A stretch of 64,000 nt of DNA from Saururus chinensis. Its lineage: Eukaryota; Streptophyta; Magnoliopsida; Piperales; Saururaceae. Below, one piece after another: positions 1-11,995 of the stretch. Position 1 is the stretch's first letter; each line of letters opens with the position of its first letter. Below the pieces are notes generated by a model. That model was not told where the DNA came from. It saw only the letters and a program-made list of their open reading frames with translations, and did no database searches. Made by a program: the position numbers and the translations under genes. The stretch lies in assembly GCA_035235625.1 (NCBI GenBank), contig CP141146.1, positions 21,756,501 to 21,820,500 of the forward strand, read 5' to 3'.

Positions 1-1095
1 TAGAATAAATTATAAGGTAATAGCGACGCATATTCATATGCGTCACTAATATATTTTAATTTTTTATTAATTTTTAAATAAAAAATATTAAAAAACCAAA
101 ATAAGAATTTTCTAGCTCATCTCTCTCTCCTAACTCTCTCTCTTTCCTCTCTCTCCCCTCTCCCTCTCTCTCCCCCTCTCCTCTCTCTATATCATCTCTT
201 TTTTTTCTCTACTTATTTTAAAATTAATAGAATAAATTATAAGGCAATAGTGACGCATATGAATATGCGTTGCTAATACTTAGGGTATTAGCGCAGCATA
301 TTCATATGCGTCCCTAATACCAATAGTATTAGTGACGCATATTTTTATGCGTCCTTAATACTAATAGTATAAGTGACACATACGAATATGTGTCACTAAT
401 ATATTTTATTTTTTGATTAATTTTTAAATAAAAATATAATAAAAAATATTAAGAAATTAAAATTAAAAAATATTAAAAAATTGATTGAAAATTTAATATT
501 TATTTACTATATATAGAAATAGTAAATATTCATTAAAATATATTATATTTAAGAAGTTTATTTTTATTTTTAATATATTTTTATTATATAATTATTTGTT
601 AAATAAAATTAATTAATAAAGCTAATAGTGATGCATGTCATGAAGCGTCACTATTTATCAATGCTATTTGCGACGCTTGTTTAAAAGCGTCGTTAATAGT
701 TCTAGTTTTTATTTTTTTATTTTAATTTCATTACTATTAGTGATGCTTATATTTTACATCGCTAATACTTATACTATTAGCGACGTTTTTTTATAAGCAT
801 CGCTAATGTTAAAACTATTAGCGACAATTATGAATAAACGTCGCTAATAGTTCTGATTTTTTAAATAAATATCTTTTAGTGACATTTGAATAAATGTCGC
901 TATTAGTGACACTTGTTTATTTTAAAGCATCGTTAATATAGTAAGTATTAGCGACACTTTAAATTAAGCGTTGCTAAAAGATGACTATTAGCGACGCATA
1001 TTATTATGCGTTGTTACTAGTTTATTTTTTTATGATGATTTTGTATGTGTCGCAAGTAGTGATTTTTGGCAACGCTTATTTTTGCGTCCCTCTAG
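1..1095. repeat. Array of palindromic CACTA-like subterminal repeats
   Basis: More than a dozen short inverted repeats of the form TTAGCGACGC-(few A/T)-GCGTCGCTAA occur, many with a TATGAATATG or TATTCATATG centre, separated by AT-rich spacers. A CT-rich tract lies at about 118-210. Dense palindromic subterminal repeats are characteristic of the ends of En/Spm (CACTA) transposons. A clear CACTA terminus was not found; the repeats stop near 1095 and the element would continue left of the window. No transposase coding sequence is visible. Confidence 0.6.
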
Positions 1096-1480
1096 TTAAA
1101 TTGTGAATGATTGCATACTTAAGCCATGATTCTCAAGAATTGTTGCATTGAGATTGAGGTTCACACGCCCCTTATGCAGCCATCGGTCCACCCATACCCA
1201 TACATCAAAATTTTCTAACCATGGCATTCTAAAATTCAAGTAAATTCTGAATAAATTTATAAATGAATAAAATTAATTGACATAACAAAATGTTATTACA
1301 TAAATTGCCCACCAATTTGTAGAGGGCGATCCAGAAATTGACTGCTAACTGCCTGGATGTACACATCCATGAGGATGCCAGCACAATTTGTAAAATTAAA
1401 GCTGCTGTATTATATACAAAAAAAATTTGAATGAAGTGGCCGTATTTTATAAAAACTCAATTTGCATTGCCTCCACTGCA
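1096..1480. other. 3' flank of the ABCG gene
   Basis: Lies between the stop codon of the minus-strand ABCG gene and the palindromic array. It presumably holds the 3' UTR of that gene. No further coding sequence, RNA gene or canonical polyadenylation signal was identified. Confidence 0.4.
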
Positions 1481-4400
1481 TCATACGCCTGGGGAGAGCA
1501 TGGTGACTGGAAGTATCATCCTGCCATTATGACTCTCTTCTTGTAGCCTTCGCTTTGCAAAGAGACCTCTAATCCGTGGAGTCACATCCTCACTGACCTT
1601 GATCATGACGAAGAACAAAACGCGATAAACTATGATCATGCAGAAGATGACATATAGATTCCACCACTGTGATCGGTTCAGATCAATTTGGAAGACATTC
1701 ACTAGAATTGATTCACCAGTGATCTTGGGGAGATCTGGCCTCTCGTTGTCAAACATTAAGTCCCTGAAGTCATTTTGGTACTGCCCCTGTATGAAAACAG
1801 TTTGATTATTGCACAAATTCTGGCTTTGTGATTTACTAGCTCATTCTTCGATATCCAAGTCATCCATTAATGTTGTCATATTCTTTGTGACATAAGTGAT
1901 CACATGGTTCACAGTAAAATTAAACTTGGCTTAAAATAAAAGTATTGCTACATTGACATCAATGCTCATTTGCGATGAACTTATTTCATGGTATAAACAC
2001 TATTGATAAGCGGGGCTTACTTTTTCGGGCTCCACCAATCAAAAGTGTTTACGTATGAAATAATTTCATCACGTGAAATTCGATGTCATCGAAGTATTTT
2101 TCTTAAAATAAAACAATAAGAATTTGTAGCCAGAACCTCTTACCTGTGTTCCCCAATAAAGGAAGCTGATGTAAGTCAATGGATATCTCAGAATAGGTTT
2201 TGGAATATCTTTTGGGAGTCTAAAAAATCCGCACACCAGCATAAAAATGGCCTACATCAAGGAAGTACCACCAATTTCAGCAAACAAAATGACAGCTAGT
2301 AAACTTTTTACTTATATTGGGTGGCCAAAAGGTTGAAAAATAAGAAATGTCATGTTTAATTTGTAGACATGGTGATCAATTCGTACGTGATATAAATGCT
2401 AGTGCAAACATTAGAAGAAATGTTTCCTAACAAACAGGGCCTCACCTGGAGGCTGGCGCCTGTGATGATTCCCATGAGGAAGTTGGGAACCATGCTGGCT
2501 ATGGCCATCATCAAGCTCTCTACTGCTGCAACACTTGCAAACAGGCATAGAATGAAGTAGAAATAATGGATAAACCCTGGGTGGAATTGAACCATGAAGT
2601 AGCATATTGTTCCAGATACGAGGGATATTAGGAAGAGAAAGGGCATTGCAGACAATGTGTTGCTGACCACAAATGCTGTCACACCATAGTGGCCATTCAA
2701 CCTTTCCCTCTGGAAAACCTGTAAGCAGTATTGGACTAGTTATTTTGCATATTACTTTTCGGCTTGACTAAAGCCTAGCTATTCTGAAAATATGTGATAC
2801 TGACCTTCATATCTTCCACAAAGGATGGAAATCCACCAATGGACATGAAAGTGAGAAAGCCCAATATGAAGGAAGCACAAGATCCCCTTGCCTGAAACAA
2901 AAAATGAAAAAAACATAATTAAGATCAGGATGTTTGCAACCGCTGCTACTTATGTCATCTAGTGTGATAATAAGCTGAGCCGTTTATGTGACAAGGTATT
3001 TGCGACTAATTTGGCAACGGGTGAATTTTCTTTTTGCAACGCAAATGGTAAAAGCCTCTTTTTGTTGTAGTAAACACATATTAGTCTTTTTTTATTGAAA
3101 AATAATGAACCAAAGGAGGGTTGGTCCAAAATTACATTTGCCAAAATTTCCTAAAAGTGGGCACCTTGAAAATGTTTTCTTAGCTGAGCTCTGTGAGCAT
3201 GGCACATAGGGCTTGTAGCAAGGTACATAGAGGCCTAACATATAACATAGGGTTTTTCGATAGTTATGTACCATGTTAGTTATCTATGTACAATGCTAGA
3301 ACCCTAATGTACCATGATCATGGGCTCCGGTCATAAAGCTCGCAGGCTGATCAGGATAGACACGTCCATGCCCAGAATCAAAGTAATTAGTTTCCTTTTA
3401 TGTCCCTGTATGAATTAAGTGGCTGGTAACCACATCAAAATTAGTTATGAGGTTTGAAATAGCATACCTGAATGGAGCTGTAGCTAGTGCCCACATCAAA
3501 GAATGTGGTGCCAATGCAGAGGGAGAGGGCAACGTACATGACAAGTCTTAGCCAGTAATAGCCAAAATCCCTCGACATGTTTACAAATGAACGTTGAGTC
3601 AATGTATAGGCCTGCATGAAGAAGCTTGCTTGGCTTCCTGCCAAATCAGGCATAGTGCCGTTCTGAAATACATGTTAATAACATCGTTAATTGGACTGAC
3701 TTCCTTTTAATGCTTATAACAAAGAGTACCAAGTGGTTTCTTACGGATTTTGTCATATCCACAATTTTCTCTCGTGCTGAGTAGTAGTATGGGGATGACG
3801 AATAGTATTCAGTTAGTCTCCGGATAGCTTCTACTGCTGTTGTAGTCTCCACAGGATCATTGTCCACAATGGTCTAATGAACAACCAAAGTGTCATCTAT
3901 ATGTTATATATACAAGAACTTACATAGAAAAATATTTTCTCTACAACCATATTGCATAACCAATGACCGGGAGGGAATGGGAACAGTTAGATCTATTCCC
4001 AAGTTTCTCTCTCACCACTTTTTGGGTGGTGTGACATCTTCTCATTGGTCACCAAACCTTGGCAGTCATAGAAAAGTCCAAAGAAATATTACTTGGAACA
4101 AAAGTAAGGCTTATACACAATAAACCTACTTCATGATTCAAATACCATTGATTGCTACTTCATCACTTATGAAACTTAATGTCACTAAAAACGAACAAAA
4201 TTTTTGTTTTTCTCATATATACCTGAACTCCCATGGATTCTTTTGAGATGATTTTCACTTTATCGAAATCTGAGTTCACACACCTCAGGAAATGGTCAGA
4301 CGGATTCCTCAGAGGTGGGCATGGGAAACCAGCTTGGGCAAAGAACTGTTGGCATGAAATGGATGTCAACAAAGAGAGAACTAAATCATTTAGTTCAAAC

Positions 4401-6993
4401 AAGAACAGAGCAAGGGGGAAGTGTTACCTCATTTGAGTCTGATGCCCTTCCAAAATAAATGGTCTTGCCTCCCGAAAGTAGATAAAGGGAGTCAAATTGC
4501 TGAAAGACTTCACTACTTGGTTGGTGTATTGAAGCTATAACCGTCCTTCCATCCCTTGATAAGCTGCGCAGAGTCTTTACCACAAAAAAGGCGGAAGCAC
4601 TGCATCACAATCACAATCGCTTTCATTGTTTAGATGTACTGTTTTCTGTATGAATGTATGTATATGTACCCCAATAATTTTCTTAATACCTCAATAATCT
4701 TATAAACCCGCTTATGAATTTAAGAGTAAAATAGGATATTAAGAGACGGCTTATATAAATCTTGTATGAGCATAGGCTTATATAAATAGGACTACTACTA
4801 CTAATCATTTTCCAATCACCTAGGTGTACTTCAATTTTTTTAGATTATTATTTCTTTTTTTAGTTTAACAATTTAAATATAAAGCTATACCTAGCAGAAT
4901 AATAATAATGGTAATAATAATATTTTTATAATTAATTATATTATTACTAACATAACAATAATAACACTTTCTCAAAAAGACAACAATAATATATTATTAT
5001 TATTAATTTTATTACTCTTATCTAATACTCCCTCCAAGAGATATGAATTAAAAAAACTAAAAAACATTAATTATTGTAATAATTGATATTATATAACAAA
5101 GAGAGTGATATTAAATAAGAAAAATAAAATTATGAGACACTTATTATAGAATGGGACCTAATGGGCCGCGTGTTTCTCGGCAGCTCACACATGGCGTATA
5201 TTATTTTTTTTTCTTATCAAATAAAATATTATTATATTATTATTATTATTATCGTTACCAAAAGGATAATAATATTTTCACAACAAAAACACCTACAAAA
5301 ACTCACACAAAAGTTTTGATTGGCCTCACAAATAAGCCCCACACTAAATTCACATGGGCTTAAGATAGTGATATTCCCACAATAAAAGCACCCACAAAAA
5401 CTCACCTAAGAATTTTAATTGGCCTTCATAAGTGGGCTCCTAACTAAATTGGTAGGATGCTATCAAAAGGTAAAAGTGGATGGTCAACTAGGATTTGATG
5501 TCAAAACCGCCTCTTGGTGAGGCGTGTCGTGACCATGCACAACACTCCCTTTGTTGTCACCTGGTCTCTGTTTCTTTTCTTTGTTTGAAGCCTGGCCGCC
5601 CTAGCAACATCACTGTACGAGGTTCATGTGAGTCTGGTCTAGCAATGACTGGAAGAAAGGTACATCTGAAACCACCGTGCAATGAAGTGACGTAGCTGTC
5701 CATGCTTGAAATTCAATTGGGAGACAAATTGAAGACCCATATGAATATGGACATGAAAACGATAGCTGAATGATCTGTTTGAAGTTCTCTGAATATTCTC
5801 ATATCTTTCGTATCCAGCTATGAACAGGTATGTGAATAAATTCGTTTGTATATTGGCAAAACATATTCACATAAGAGAATTGGATAGATGACATACAAGA
5901 CTGACTTTGTTTTATAAAATACTAATCCTTCCGAGTCTGAATTAAGAAATAAAAATAAATTAAAATTAATTTATTTTAATTTTTTAATCTAGACACTTAT
6001 TACGAGACAAAAAAATATTCATCTTTTCATATACTACATAGAATTAATGGGTTTTTTAGCTTAATAATATTCATTTATCCTAAAAATAAAAAACGTGTTT
6101 ATATGCACCCCTATATTAATCCTTTCAGTATCTTAGTTTACTAATAAATTCACAAGGGGTTTATGAGGTACTGAAGAAATTATTCGGTGCATATAGACAT
6201 ATTCAAAAACACAAAAAGGTGAAGAGCTTCAGAAGGGTTAAAAGGGGAGGGGAAATGCACCTGTCCAGGCCACTGGTGGGCTCGTCAAGAAAAAGCAATT
6301 TGGGCTTCATGAGGATCTCAAGAGCAATGCTAACTCTCCTCTTTTCACCTCCGCTAATCCCCCGGAGGTGCCAGTTTCCAATCACTGTATCAGCACACTC
6401 TTGGAGCCCCATTTCCAGGATTGTGCTCTCTACCAATTCTTGTTTTTCTGACCACCCCATCTTGTCCGGCAGCCGTAGCCTTGCCGAATATGATATCATC
6501 TCCCTCACCGTTAGTGTGCCGATCAAAGTGTCGTCCTGGGTCACATACGCCTGTTTTTGCAACAATAACGCTTTTAGTTGTCAAATTAGAAAAGGGTTAA
6601 TTATAAAATGAAGTGTGATAAGCGTCTGGGGTGTAGAAGACCCTCATGACCATTACTAACCGCTGCACCAAATGATAGCTTGGCCTTGCAACCATTGACC
6701 AAGATGCTACCGGTTGTAAAGGCATTGCTGGCAAGGCGGCCGGCGAGGGCGTCGAGGAGGGTGGATTTGCCGGAGCCGGATGGGCCCATGAGGGCGGTAA
6801 GGCTGCCTGGCTCGGCGTAGCCGGTGAGACTGTGCAGCACACGGTGGACCGGACCTCCTCTAGGCACCAAATTAACGGTGAGGTCCGTCCATGTTAGCCT
6901 AACCGGCTCGTCTACCGTAAACCCCATGTCCACCATCTTCTCATGCTGCAACCCCTTCTCCATCTTCACATCCTTTGCTGAAGAACTCATCAT
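1481..6993 (-). CDS. ABCG half-transporter, ABCG11/12-like cuticular lipid exporter
   Basis: Ten exons with GT-AG borders in consistent phase: 6661-6993, 6261-6550, 4428-4599, 4223-4345, 3745-3873, 3468-3662, 2805-2891, 2446-2718, 2144-2251, 1481-1786 (2016 nt, 671 aa). The order is ABC domain then membrane domain. Walker [10 protein letters not shown] is at about residues 70-78, signature ISGGE at 176-180, Walker B LLFLDE at 196-201, and the H-loop histidine at about 233. About six hydrophobic segments follow from residue 385 to 633. Family knowledge: close resemblance to Arabidopsis ABCG11 (WBC11) and ABCG12 (CER5), plasma-membrane half-transporters that dimerise and export wax, cutin and suberin lipids. 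All key ATPase residues are present and no frameshift is seen. The start is the first of two adjacent ATGs; the second would remove one residue. The 1.66-kb second intron and the sixth and ninth introns carry small transposons. The exact orthologue within the ABCG11/12/15 group is not resolved. Confidence 0.95.
1969..2075. mobile_element. Fold-back MITE in ABCG intron 9
   Basis: A long imperfect inverted repeat: the left arm with GATGAACTTATTTCAT and TAAACAC pairs with a right arm carrying GTGTTTA and ATGAAATAATTTCATC, around a short centre. A related but more diverged sequence with a TTCACTAATCAACAGTG core lies in the P blocks (for example about 25919-26040). It is non-coding and lies wholly in the intron. 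Family not assigned. Confidence 0.55.
2945..3073 (+). mobile_element. CACTA-like terminus remnant in ABCG intron 6
   Basis: Contains GCGACTAATTTGGCAACG and GCAACG motifs and ends in GCCTCTTTTTGTTGTAGTA. That is one base from the usual CACTA-element end written outward (TTTTTGTTGTAGTG). The other terminus was not located, so this looks like a truncated or small internally deleted element. Confidence 0.45.
3165..3355 (+). repeat. Dispersed intronic repeat (copy in ABCG intron 6)
   Basis: This stretch, rich in GTACAT and ATGTACCATG motifs, is similar to 53385-53500 in intron 6 of the FAR gene. Both share GTACAATG, then CC(C)TA(A)TGTACCATG, and a TCATAAA tail. It is non-coding and probably an old transposon fragment of one family inserted independently in both genes. 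Confidence 0.45.
4655..4770. mobile_element. Diverged fold-back MITE in ABCG intron 2
   Basis: Resembles the ~115-bp fold-back element found four times in the P blocks: TATGTACCC-like left end, then a CCTCAATAA...TATAAACC core, and a TTATATAAA-like right end. It is more diverged than the other copies. Confidence 0.35.
4800..5470. repeat. AT-rich low-complexity sequence and direct repeats in intron 2
   Basis: 4900-5110 and 5220-5262 are AT-rich with ATT/AAT microsatellite runs. 5274-5360 and 5376-5460 are two imperfect direct copies of about 90 bp, each starting with CACAA(C/T)AAAA and containing ACAAAAACTCAC and GATTGGCC- or AATTGGCC-like motifs. No coding sequence is seen. Confidence 0.45.
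6040..6092 (+). mobile_element. 5'-truncated LINE 3' tail in ABCG intron 2
   Basis: GGGTTTTTTAGCTTAATAATATTCATTTATC followed by an A-rich tail closely matches the 3' end of the decayed LINE at 8018-8062. It appears to be a severely 5'-truncated insertion of the same family, antisense to the gene. (The motif is quoted in pieces elsewhere; key part is GGGTTTTTTAGCTTAA.). Confidence 0.5.
6093..6200. mobile_element. Fold-back MITE in ABCG intron 2
   Basis: Ends pair as CGTGTTTATATGCACCC on the left and GGTGCATATAGACAT on the right. It belongs to the same ~115-bp family as the elements at 25768, 29866, 36490 and 40923. Confidence 0.5.
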
Positions 6994-7058
6994 GGATCAA
7001 CTTGTGTTGCCTGCTTAGGCACAAGAAGCAATACACCAAGGAAGGACAGGGTAACAAG

Positions 7059-7066
7059 TATTATAT
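7059..7066 (-). promoter_or_regulatory. Possible TATA box of the ABCG gene
   Basis: On the minus strand an ATATAATA motif lies about 66-73 bases upstream of the ABCG start codon. The spacing is reasonable for a TATA box with a short leader. The assignment rests on motif and position only. Confidence 0.35.
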
Positions 7067-7439
7067 GGGCATGGTAGGAAGACCAGCAACAGAGTTTTTG
7101 ACTAATTGAGAACGATGACGGCAATGGCTCCTGCCATCTGCTGCTCTAAAGGCGTCTTTGACCTGTTGCAATTGTATTTCGCCACGTGAAGGGTGGCTTT
7201 CCAAATTCTTGAACATGAGGATGATGCTTTTTTACCTTTGGCACAACGTGAAGATGATGTTTCCGTGTGCAAAGAAATGGCGATTATTCAAAAATCTCAT
7301 GCAACTCCATGCGGGTATAGTACACACAACATATTGATACACGTTTCTCAGGCGAGGACGTGTATCATCCTATCTTCTACAGAATCTTACCTTATAATAA
7401 TATTAAAAGATTAAAACAAGCCTAATTTTCCCTACATAT

Positions 7440-8062
7440 TGCTTTTGTGTGCTTCATGTAGTTCATGGTCATCTCTCTTGCTTTGTTTTATTGGGAAGAA
7501 GGGCACATATTCCGGAATATTGTTCGAAAGTGTTTCTGGCGGTCACGCCATGACACTTGAGCAAAGAAACTTCTCATTATTAACAACCTTCAGATGGCTA
7601 ATTGGTGTATCCAATGAAAAATCCATCATTCACATTTTTTTCAAGTGTACCTATTCTAAATAGATAATATTATTTATATATAAGATTTTGAGGTGTGATG
7701 CTCTATCTAATAATCTTCTTATGAGCTTATGATCAGTAGTGTCTCAGCCATTTTTAAGAAGAATCATAAATTAGGTTACCTCCTAAAGATCTTTTTTAAT
7801 TATGTAATTTATCTTATTTGGCATGAGCGGAATTTAAAATTTTTCAGGGATCCTCTAAGCACAAAAAGAAGCTTCTTATGTGGCGTGAATATGAAATTAG
7901 TTCTTATGTCACTTTTACCTCTACTTTACGTTCCATTAAGAAATTTTCCTTTTTAATTACTAGTGGTAATTTAATTCTTAAGCGGTTAATTTCCTCCTTT
8001 TGTACAATTTTCCTTGGTGGGTTTTTTAGCTTAATAATATTTACTTATCAAAAAAAAATATT
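7440..8062 (+). pseudogene. Decayed LINE: reverse-transcriptase zinc-binding tail and 3' end
   Basis: Broken reading frames retain motifs of the C-terminal zf-RVT region of plant LINEs: HIFFKCTYSK near 7630-7660 and IWHERNLKFFRD near 7820-7850, separated by the usual distance but disrupted by stops and frame changes. The unit ends with a GGGTTTTTTAGCTTAATAAT motif and an A-rich tail at about 8048-8062. It lies upstream of the ABCG promoter in the opposite orientation and is non-functional. Confidence 0.6.
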
Positions 8063-9941
8063 TGAGCAAAGATTATTAGGAGACTGGGCAGATGGTGATC
8101 ACCACCAAATACATAATTAAGCATCCGTTATTTTTTAACATGGCCCCACAAAACTGGGCTTGTATGTGGTGTTGACCACCATTTGTTCTTTACCTAACTA
8201 TTTCTCACGTTTTTTACGTTCAACCAGAAGGAAAAAAACGTACTATTATGGAATAGGGCCCATGTAATAGCATGGGGCACACTAACCGTGGCGTGCATCT
8301 GGCAAACAGTTAATCATGTTGTACAGACTTTTCACGCCTATGTTGCAAGACCTCTTGATTCTTCCTTTTTTGTTTTGTTTTGTTTTTCTTCTTTGTCTAT
8401 AGTAAAAACTGATCTTTTGGGGATCATTATTAGTGTTGAAACCTCTTTAATCATGTAATTTGTGCGTGTGAGAGTCGGATTGTAGACAGATTTAAATCCA
8501 AAGAAAACTCAAACATTTCATGATTGCACAGATTATTTAAGTTAGAGTGGTGCTATTCTTATTGCCGTAAAAACTCACTTCAAAGGTTGGCCTCCACAAA
8601 TCAATGGCTGTGGAGGTAAGTAAATTTTGCGTTTGACAGTGGGTTTATGGGTGTCCGTTATGCAGTTTTGTTTAAGTTATGAACTGCATCTCCAATAGAC
8701 TGTGTTATTTGAAGTACAAATGTGACCAATTTTCGCACATGATAAACTCATTCTCCTGATATAATTTGCAGATGTATTTTATGCTTTGATTTAATTTGCA
8801 TGAATTGGTTTAAGCACCCAATTGAACAAACTATTGGTGCTAAAATTCGGATTGTAGCATATAACCGTGTAGATTATATGTACTAGATTTTAATTTATTT
8901 TTAACATACAAGGCCAAAAACAAATGTCAGACTTCTTCAACTTAATTCTGTCAATTCAACCAATTGTAAAGGTAAATATTTGAGTTGGCTAAATATATAT
9001 ATTTTTTGAATCAGTAGATATGAGAGGATACCCCTTGATTAAGCACTTAAGGGAGCACAAAAAAGATAGATGTACAAAGTGATAGTGAATACCTTGAAAA
9101 GTTATGTAAGTGTTTACATGTTTATATATTATGCAGTTTCAATTCGATATGAATTAACACTATCAATGTTGCATTTATTTTTTCTAATATTAATATAGTA
9201 TTGTTTGTGTTTCATGTAAAAACTATTAGAAAATCTACTAGTTTACAATTTGGGCAGCTTTGAGATGTTAACTAGAAATCGTGATTCTAACTCCAATGCG
9301 CTTGCCATATATACAATTTGGGAAGCCTACAAATTAGCACGATAAGATTATAGTGGTTGTCATTTTGTATCATAAATTAAGTGGAAATTAAAAGTAGTAG
9401 ATAGCGAGGCTATGTATCTTAGCAACATTGGCCATACTAATAATGTGTGGCTCTAGATTCATATCCACATGGAATTAGAATACGTATTTGATAGGCCCTT
9501 CTTCGAAACACTAGCAAAAAGGGTAAACTCAGCCAATGATTCACAATTATATTCACAATTAGAAAACTAACAATGCAAAGCAATCTCGATTAAGGGCATT
9601 TTTCAAGATTGTCCCAAAAAAAATTGCTACAACAATTTGTAGATTGTGAGTAGTGCCCCATATTGTTTTTCCTATTTTGTGGGGACTTGCTCATATTGTT
9701 AATAGTGCACGGTCTAGTTGAAAAGAATCTAAATTGTGCATTATTGCATCAGATTGTGCACTATTCTAAAGTTTCTTGACTTCTTTGTCTAATAATCAAG
9801 CTTAGTAGATTGTTTAAATTTCTGCCTCTTTTGCAATCCATGCAGAATTGTAAGATTGTGAGTTAAATCAATGAAGGATTATTATCCCATTAATCTTGCA
9901 TCCACACAAACCTAAAGGAAAATGGCACAAATTTAAATTAA
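8063..9941. other. AT-rich intergenic sequence
   Basis: Read on both strands without finding a convincing open reading frame, RNA gene or complete transposon. Confidence 0.5.
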
Positions 9942-10147
9942 TACTCTTTCCATCCTAAATTAATAGATACATTTACAAAAATAGTAGTTTTTATTGAATG
10001 GTGAAACCCATATCCAAGGAAGAAAAAATAAGCTTATTATACTTTTTTTCAAGTACCTAGCCACTTAAATTTAACAACATTAAGCTATTAATATGAAACA
10101 AACTTTTTTGCCAAGTGTAACTTTTAATTTAAGAGAGAGGGAATACT
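9942..10147. mobile_element. Stowaway-like MITE
   Basis: Flanked by TA and about 200 bp long. The ends are CTCTTTCCATCC on the left and GAGAGAGGGAATA on the right, an inverted repeat typical of Tc1/mariner Stowaway elements. Shares a GAATGGTGAAACCCA core and an AAAATAAGCTTAT motif with the copy at 62852-63053. Confidence 0.6.
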
Positions 10148-10280
10148 ATATTAACTTTTTAACTATAGGAGGATGACAGTCGTTATAGACAAAGCGGATG
10201 AGCTAGACTAGGGATTTCATTATACATTACAGTCTGGGAGGAGATTCAATGGTAATTTATTGACGTGCCTGCATGATTTA

Positions 10281-10582
10281 TGTTATAACACGCCCTAGGG
10301 GTAGGATCAATCTTTAAGATTTATAGTATAATTACGATTTAATTATTAATAATTATACTTTAGAGTAATTAGGATTTTATTGGGCTTAGGCTTATGTTAG
10401 AGGCCCATTCTAATTAGAAGTATTATTAGGATTAGGATTCTCAATTGCTTATAAATATGTAGGTGTTGTGCCCAATTTGATTAATTCATAAACCAAAATT
10501 AAGTTATTTTACTCTATCGCTCAGTTATTTTTTTTATGTTTTGATCTTTAATTTCGCTTGTGTAGACCATTGGTCTACACCA
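10281..10582 (+). mobile_element. Solo LTR with ATTTA target-site duplication
   Basis: Starts TGTTATAACACGCCC and ends GTCTACACCA (TG...CA, 302 bp). It is flanked by a perfect 5-bp direct repeat ATTTA at 10276-10280 and 10583-10587. Contains a TTATAAATA TATA-like motif near 10450 and a 3'-terminal palindrome at 10561-10579. Sequence, length and the terminal palindrome place it with the LTRs at 56571, 61579, 24098 and 34795, but in the opposite orientation. It is a product of LTR-LTR recombination. Confidence 0.85.
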
Positions 10583-11995
10583 ATTTACTTCATAGTACAA
10601 GAAATTTTTGTATGGTCATAAATACTCAAAGTTGGAATGATTAACATATGGAGTGCATAAAACTATTTGTACCATTTGGGAGTTATTGATGCTATTTGTC
10701 CTCGTGGATAGACTCCTACTTTCCCCACCTACATCCCCAATGTTACCTATGATGTATTGTCCACTGAAAAAATATTTGTGCATCATTTCCAATCAAACCT
10801 ATGATCCTATCTCAACTTGTTTGCAATGAGTTAGTCATGGAGTATCCATCACTAAGTTGAAGTTATCAAGAATTTTGTTCATTCTCACCCGGTTTCTATT
10901 TCTCATGTTTTTAGAGAAGTTAACTCCATGATTAACTACCATGCTAAAGCAGCTTCCTGAAGTTAATCCCTAATGAGCTCCATCATTTCAAATGCCTAGC
11001 CCTCTCCAATCGATCAGGCATATGGAATTGAAGAATTAGAAAATAAGGTTAACGTCTAGTTGTAGTTTCATTGTTAATTGTTGTGTTGATCTTCGGATAG
11101 TGAAGACGTTGGACAGGGCAGAGGTGAGGAAGAGAGGATAACAGTCCAACATGATACTCGAGAGCTTGGGGTGGCATGTTGGTGAGGGAGGGGTTAGGTT
11201 AGTTTTTTTTTTCTTTCTACTTTCACTAAAATGCTCCGGATCGAACCGTCGGGTCACAGGTCCAAGTGGACGGTACAAGTGACTAAACAAGTTAACTGTC
11301 TGACCCAAAATACCTTCCAGGTCTGATCGAACCCAATTGGGTCCCATTTTTTAAATAGTGGTGGGTAGGTCAACAAAATATGGGAAGCATTTTTAATGTT
11401 CCATGAGCCCAGCATAAAGAACAATTATTTAAGATTAATAGTGCACTTACATACTAGCAATCAACTGTGCCTAACCATTTTTTACATTGTGCTCATGGTA
11501 AGCCAAAAACATAAGAAATACTTCCCAAATATGTAATGAAGACTAAACTCGTACTCCAGTCAATATATGAAAAGAGTAAAGCAAAAGACCCTGATTTCCG
11601 GAGTCATCATAGATTTGATTTACTTGCCGATTCCGATTACAATTGCTGCCGATTGACCGAACACAAAAATAAGAAGCCTTATCGCTGTGATGAGCTACTT
11701 GATCCAACATTGCCTTGCAGTGGTGTGCATTCCCAACTGAAACGCGTACAGCAGGCTGCAGCTAAAGTGCTCATGAATATTTTGTTTCACGTGTTGCTTA
11801 GGATGGTTAAACATTTTTCTTGTCCTTAGTGGAAATGCTTGTCGTAGCTCATTGCTTAATTGCAGAAAATATGTACTTGTAGACATTAATAATATCTCAA
11901 GCCATACTTTTGGGGAGACTTGGACCTACTTGAACGTGAACATAGATAATTAAAGACAAGTTATTATTATTGAAGCGCACTATAGATTACCTTAT

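Noticed and set aside
2411-2605. Alternative frames over ABCG exons
   Set aside because: These overlap the spliced ABCG exons in other frames; the ABCG reading is continuous across ten exons with correct phase and conserved motifs.
11536-11829. 97-codon open frame identical in tandem units A and B (also 13586-13879)
   Set aside because: Identity reflects recent duplication of the whole unit, non-coding parts included. The frame is broken by an inserted base in unit C and by other changes in D and the FAR-adjacent copies, and has no recognisable domain.
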